A DNA stretch of 64,000 nt, from contig NZ_AJYK02000043.1 in the NCBI RefSeq assembly GCF_000286955.2, positions 1-64,000 on the forward strand, given 5' to 3'. The notes beneath the pieces were generated by a model. It worked only from the letters and a program-made list of their open reading frames with translations. It did no database searches and was not told the origin of the DNA. The position numbers were made by a program, and so were the translations under genes. Below, one piece after another: positions 62,439-64,000 of the stretch (positions are counted from its first letter, which is position 1; each line of letters starts with the position of its first letter). This stretch comes from Vibrio rumoiensis 1S-45 (GTDB lineage: Bacteria; Pseudomonadota; Gammaproteobacteria; Enterobacterales; Vibrionaceae).

Positions 62439-64000
62439 TTACTTAAACAAGTTGTTGAGTAAATCACCTGCGGCTTTTTTCACATCATCATTTTTATCTG
62501 AATCTTTTCCACCTAATAATTTATCAATGCCTCTATCGACTTCTTTTTGCGCTTTCACTTTCGCTTCGTCAATTTTCTCTTTCGCTTTTTGCTTTGTCTG
62601 ATCATCTAGCGCAGCATTGAGATCAGGGCGAATCTTAGGCTCTGCCCATGTTCCTTTTATGCTAATCGGCAAGGTAATATCTTTTAGCTCATTAGTATCC
62701 TTGCCGCCTTGCCCTTTTAGAGTACCAACGATGGATGTCGTAACTAAAAAATCAACGGTTTCATTTACATAGTTTGCTTGTCCTTTACCTAATATACGCA
62801 ATAAAGGTGATTGCATCGCTAAGTTATCCGTTTTCATTACACCTTTAGACAAGTTCATTGTCGAGGTTAACGCACTGAAATCTGTCTTCTTAACTGTGTC
62901 GGCTTCTGCTTTCTTACCATTAAATAATGCCTGAACGGTGCGAATTTCATGGGCAACGTTCACCCCATAAAAAGAACCATCAGCAAAATTTAGTTTAATC
63001 ACACCAGCCAGATTTTGCTTCACTTTATCGGTAATGAAGCTCTGTCCTGTTAGGTCTGCGGTAATATTTCCTGTACCAGAAACAAAATCCATATTAGCTA
63101 CATCTTTCAATAAAGGTTGCACCTGCACACCTTTTACTTCTTTATGGATACTATAAGTAGGCGTGTTTTTACGCGCATCAATTCGTGCATTGGCGTTAAC
63201 AGAACCACCATAAAGGTTGGCAGCCAATCGCTGTAAATCAATTACACCACGATTCACTTTAAATTGAGTCACCACATTTTGCATTTTGGCATTGTTTGCC
63301 GTCAATTTATCAATTGCAACCTTCCCCGTAACATCTAAGGTACGTGTCGCACTTAAATCAGGCTCACTTTGGCTTACATTGCTTGTTGACTTAGCGGGTG
63401 CTTTATTTGCTGTTGAAGCCGTTTTTGGATCTGCTGCAGTTTGTCCTTTATTCATTTGCTTTAATAAAGCGTCAACATTAATTTCTGGGCTATGCAAATC
63501 AAACACGATTTTAGGAATACTTGGAGCAAGGCTCACTTGTGCGTTGCCATCGATCAGCAAATCGTTAATACCTAACTTTTTCAATGTGACATCTAAATAT
63601 TGCTTTGTAAGATCAAAACTCACATTCGATGCCATATCAATATTAACCGGGCTGAGCGGTAGCGCTTTACCATCTACTTTGCCTTTTACTGTCATGTCAT
63701 CTAAACGAACGAACGTCATCGCTTTATTGACAGTCAACGACGCGGCTTGGTTGATATCAATATTCATGTCAGCGGCTTTACCTTTCACCCCCACTTTCAT
63801 GCTGTTGGCATTATCAAACTTGAAGCTATCTAAATTGACAGTCAGCTTTTCAATATCTGTTGATGGATCTTTAAATTTAGCCTCTAACTGGGTGCTGCGT
63901 AATTCATAGTCTTTTAGATCTTGAGAAACTTTAAACTCCGTTTCACCAGCCGCTGAAAAAGTTTGTTGGTTATTTTTACCTTTAATATTGAATTCAGCTT
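62439..64000 (-). CDS. AsmA family protein, 3' part (runs off the right edge)
   Basis: Partial: the frame is open from its stop at 62439 to the window edge, giving at least 520 residues without a start. AsmA-like proteins are inner-membrane-anchored periplasmic bridges related to lipid transport and outer membrane assembly. The visible part is the repeated beta-rich AsmA C-terminal domain (GTGNITADLTGQSF, LNFADGSFYGVNVAHEIRT, TIVG-type LVTTSIVGTLKGQGG and ISIKGTWAEPKIRPDL), followed by a Lys/Asp-rich tail. A Thr/Ala/Lys linker lies near the middle. Convergent with btuR. Confidence 0.85.
   Translation of the reverse strand, partial: AEFNIKGKNNQQTFSAAGETEFKVSQDLKDYELRSTQLEAKFKDPSTDIEKLTVNLDSFKFDNANSMKVGVKGKAADMNIDINQAASLTVNKAMTFVRLDDMTVKGKVDGKALPLSPVNIDMASNVSFDLTKQYLDVTLKKLGINDLLIDGNAQVSLAPSIPKIVFDLHSPEINVDALLKQMNKGQTAADPKTASTANKAPAKSTSNVSQSEPDLSATRTLDVTGKVAIDKLTANNAKMQNVVTQFKVNRGVIDLQRLAANLYGGSVNANARIDARKNTPTYSIHKEVKGVQVQPLLKDVANMDFVSGTGNITADLTGQSFITDKVKQNLAGVIKLNFADGSFYGVNVAHEIRTVQALFNGKKAEADTVKKTDFSALTSTMNLSKGVMKTDNLAMQSPLLRILGKGQANYVNETVDFLVTTSIVGTLKGQGGKDTNELKDITLPISIKGTWAEPKIRPDLNAALDDQTKQKAKEKIDEAKVKAQKEVDRGIDKLLGGKDSDKNDDVKKAAGDLLNNLFK

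Overview
The window is chromosomal core DNA from a gammaproteobacterium of the family Vibrionaceae (Vibrio or a close relative). The basis is protein-level similarity to well-known Vibrio and E. coli families, gene order (ptsG to rne in the order remembered for Vibrio cholerae and E. coli), the Lrp/alanine dehydrogenase pair and the NSS transporter with its MetS small subunit. The DNA is moderately AT-rich, with very AT-rich intergenic stretches. I cannot name the species. I see no rRNA or tRNA genes, no CRISPR array, no insertion sequence and no prophage.

Layout. (1) 1-5.4 kb: SOS-type helicase dinG, a TSUP permease, priC-ybaM, protease htpX and a 50-residue orphan protein. (2) 5.5-10.8 kb: the complete late biotin pathway, bioA divergent from bioBFCD around a BirA-type operator. 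(3) 10.9-20.4 kb: an exported aspartic-protease-like protein, then lrp-ftsK-lolA-rarA-serS on the minus strand and ald on the plus strand. (4) 20.4-29.7 kb: a methyltransferase, cysB, an accessory block (AraC regulator, DUF3302-like and HlyD-like membrane proteins, miaE), topA and yciN. In E. coli topA and cysB are neighbours, so the accessory block looks inserted; a 57-bp palindromic repeat lies at its cysB edge. (5) 29.8-36 kb: focA, sohB, yciK, the glucose repressor gene mlc and pykA. (6) 36.1-38.8 kb: a minus-strand group made of a YnhF-like 29-residue membrane peptide, a patatin-like phospholipase and an orphan FHA protein of the type VI secretion kind. This is the least ordinary part of the window. 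(7) 39.3-43.3 kb: NSS transporter with MetS, an RDD protein and ptsG. (8) 43.5-59.7 kb: tatD-type nuclease, holB, tmk, mltG, pabC, the fatty acid cluster fabF-acpP-fabG-fabD-fabH-plsX, rpmF, yceD, maf-type pyrophosphatase, rluC and divergent rne. (9) 59.9-64 kb: SulP transporter, corrinoid adenosyltransferase and the 3' part of an AsmA-family gene running off the right edge.

How the genes work together. Biotin made by bioABCDF is the cofactor of acetyl-CoA carboxylase, which feeds the fab cluster. Mlc (about 33-34 kb) probably controls ptsG (about 42-43 kb), linking glucose uptake to pykA. ftsK, topA, holB, tmk, priC, dinG and rarA cover chromosome segregation, topology and replication repair. 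rne, rluC, miaE and rpmF cover RNA and ribosome metabolism. Intrinsic terminators, many bidirectional, separate most transcription units and support the operon borders given here. Many starts were moved from the longest open frame to a downstream codon with a better ribosome binding site or family match, and each such choice is explained.
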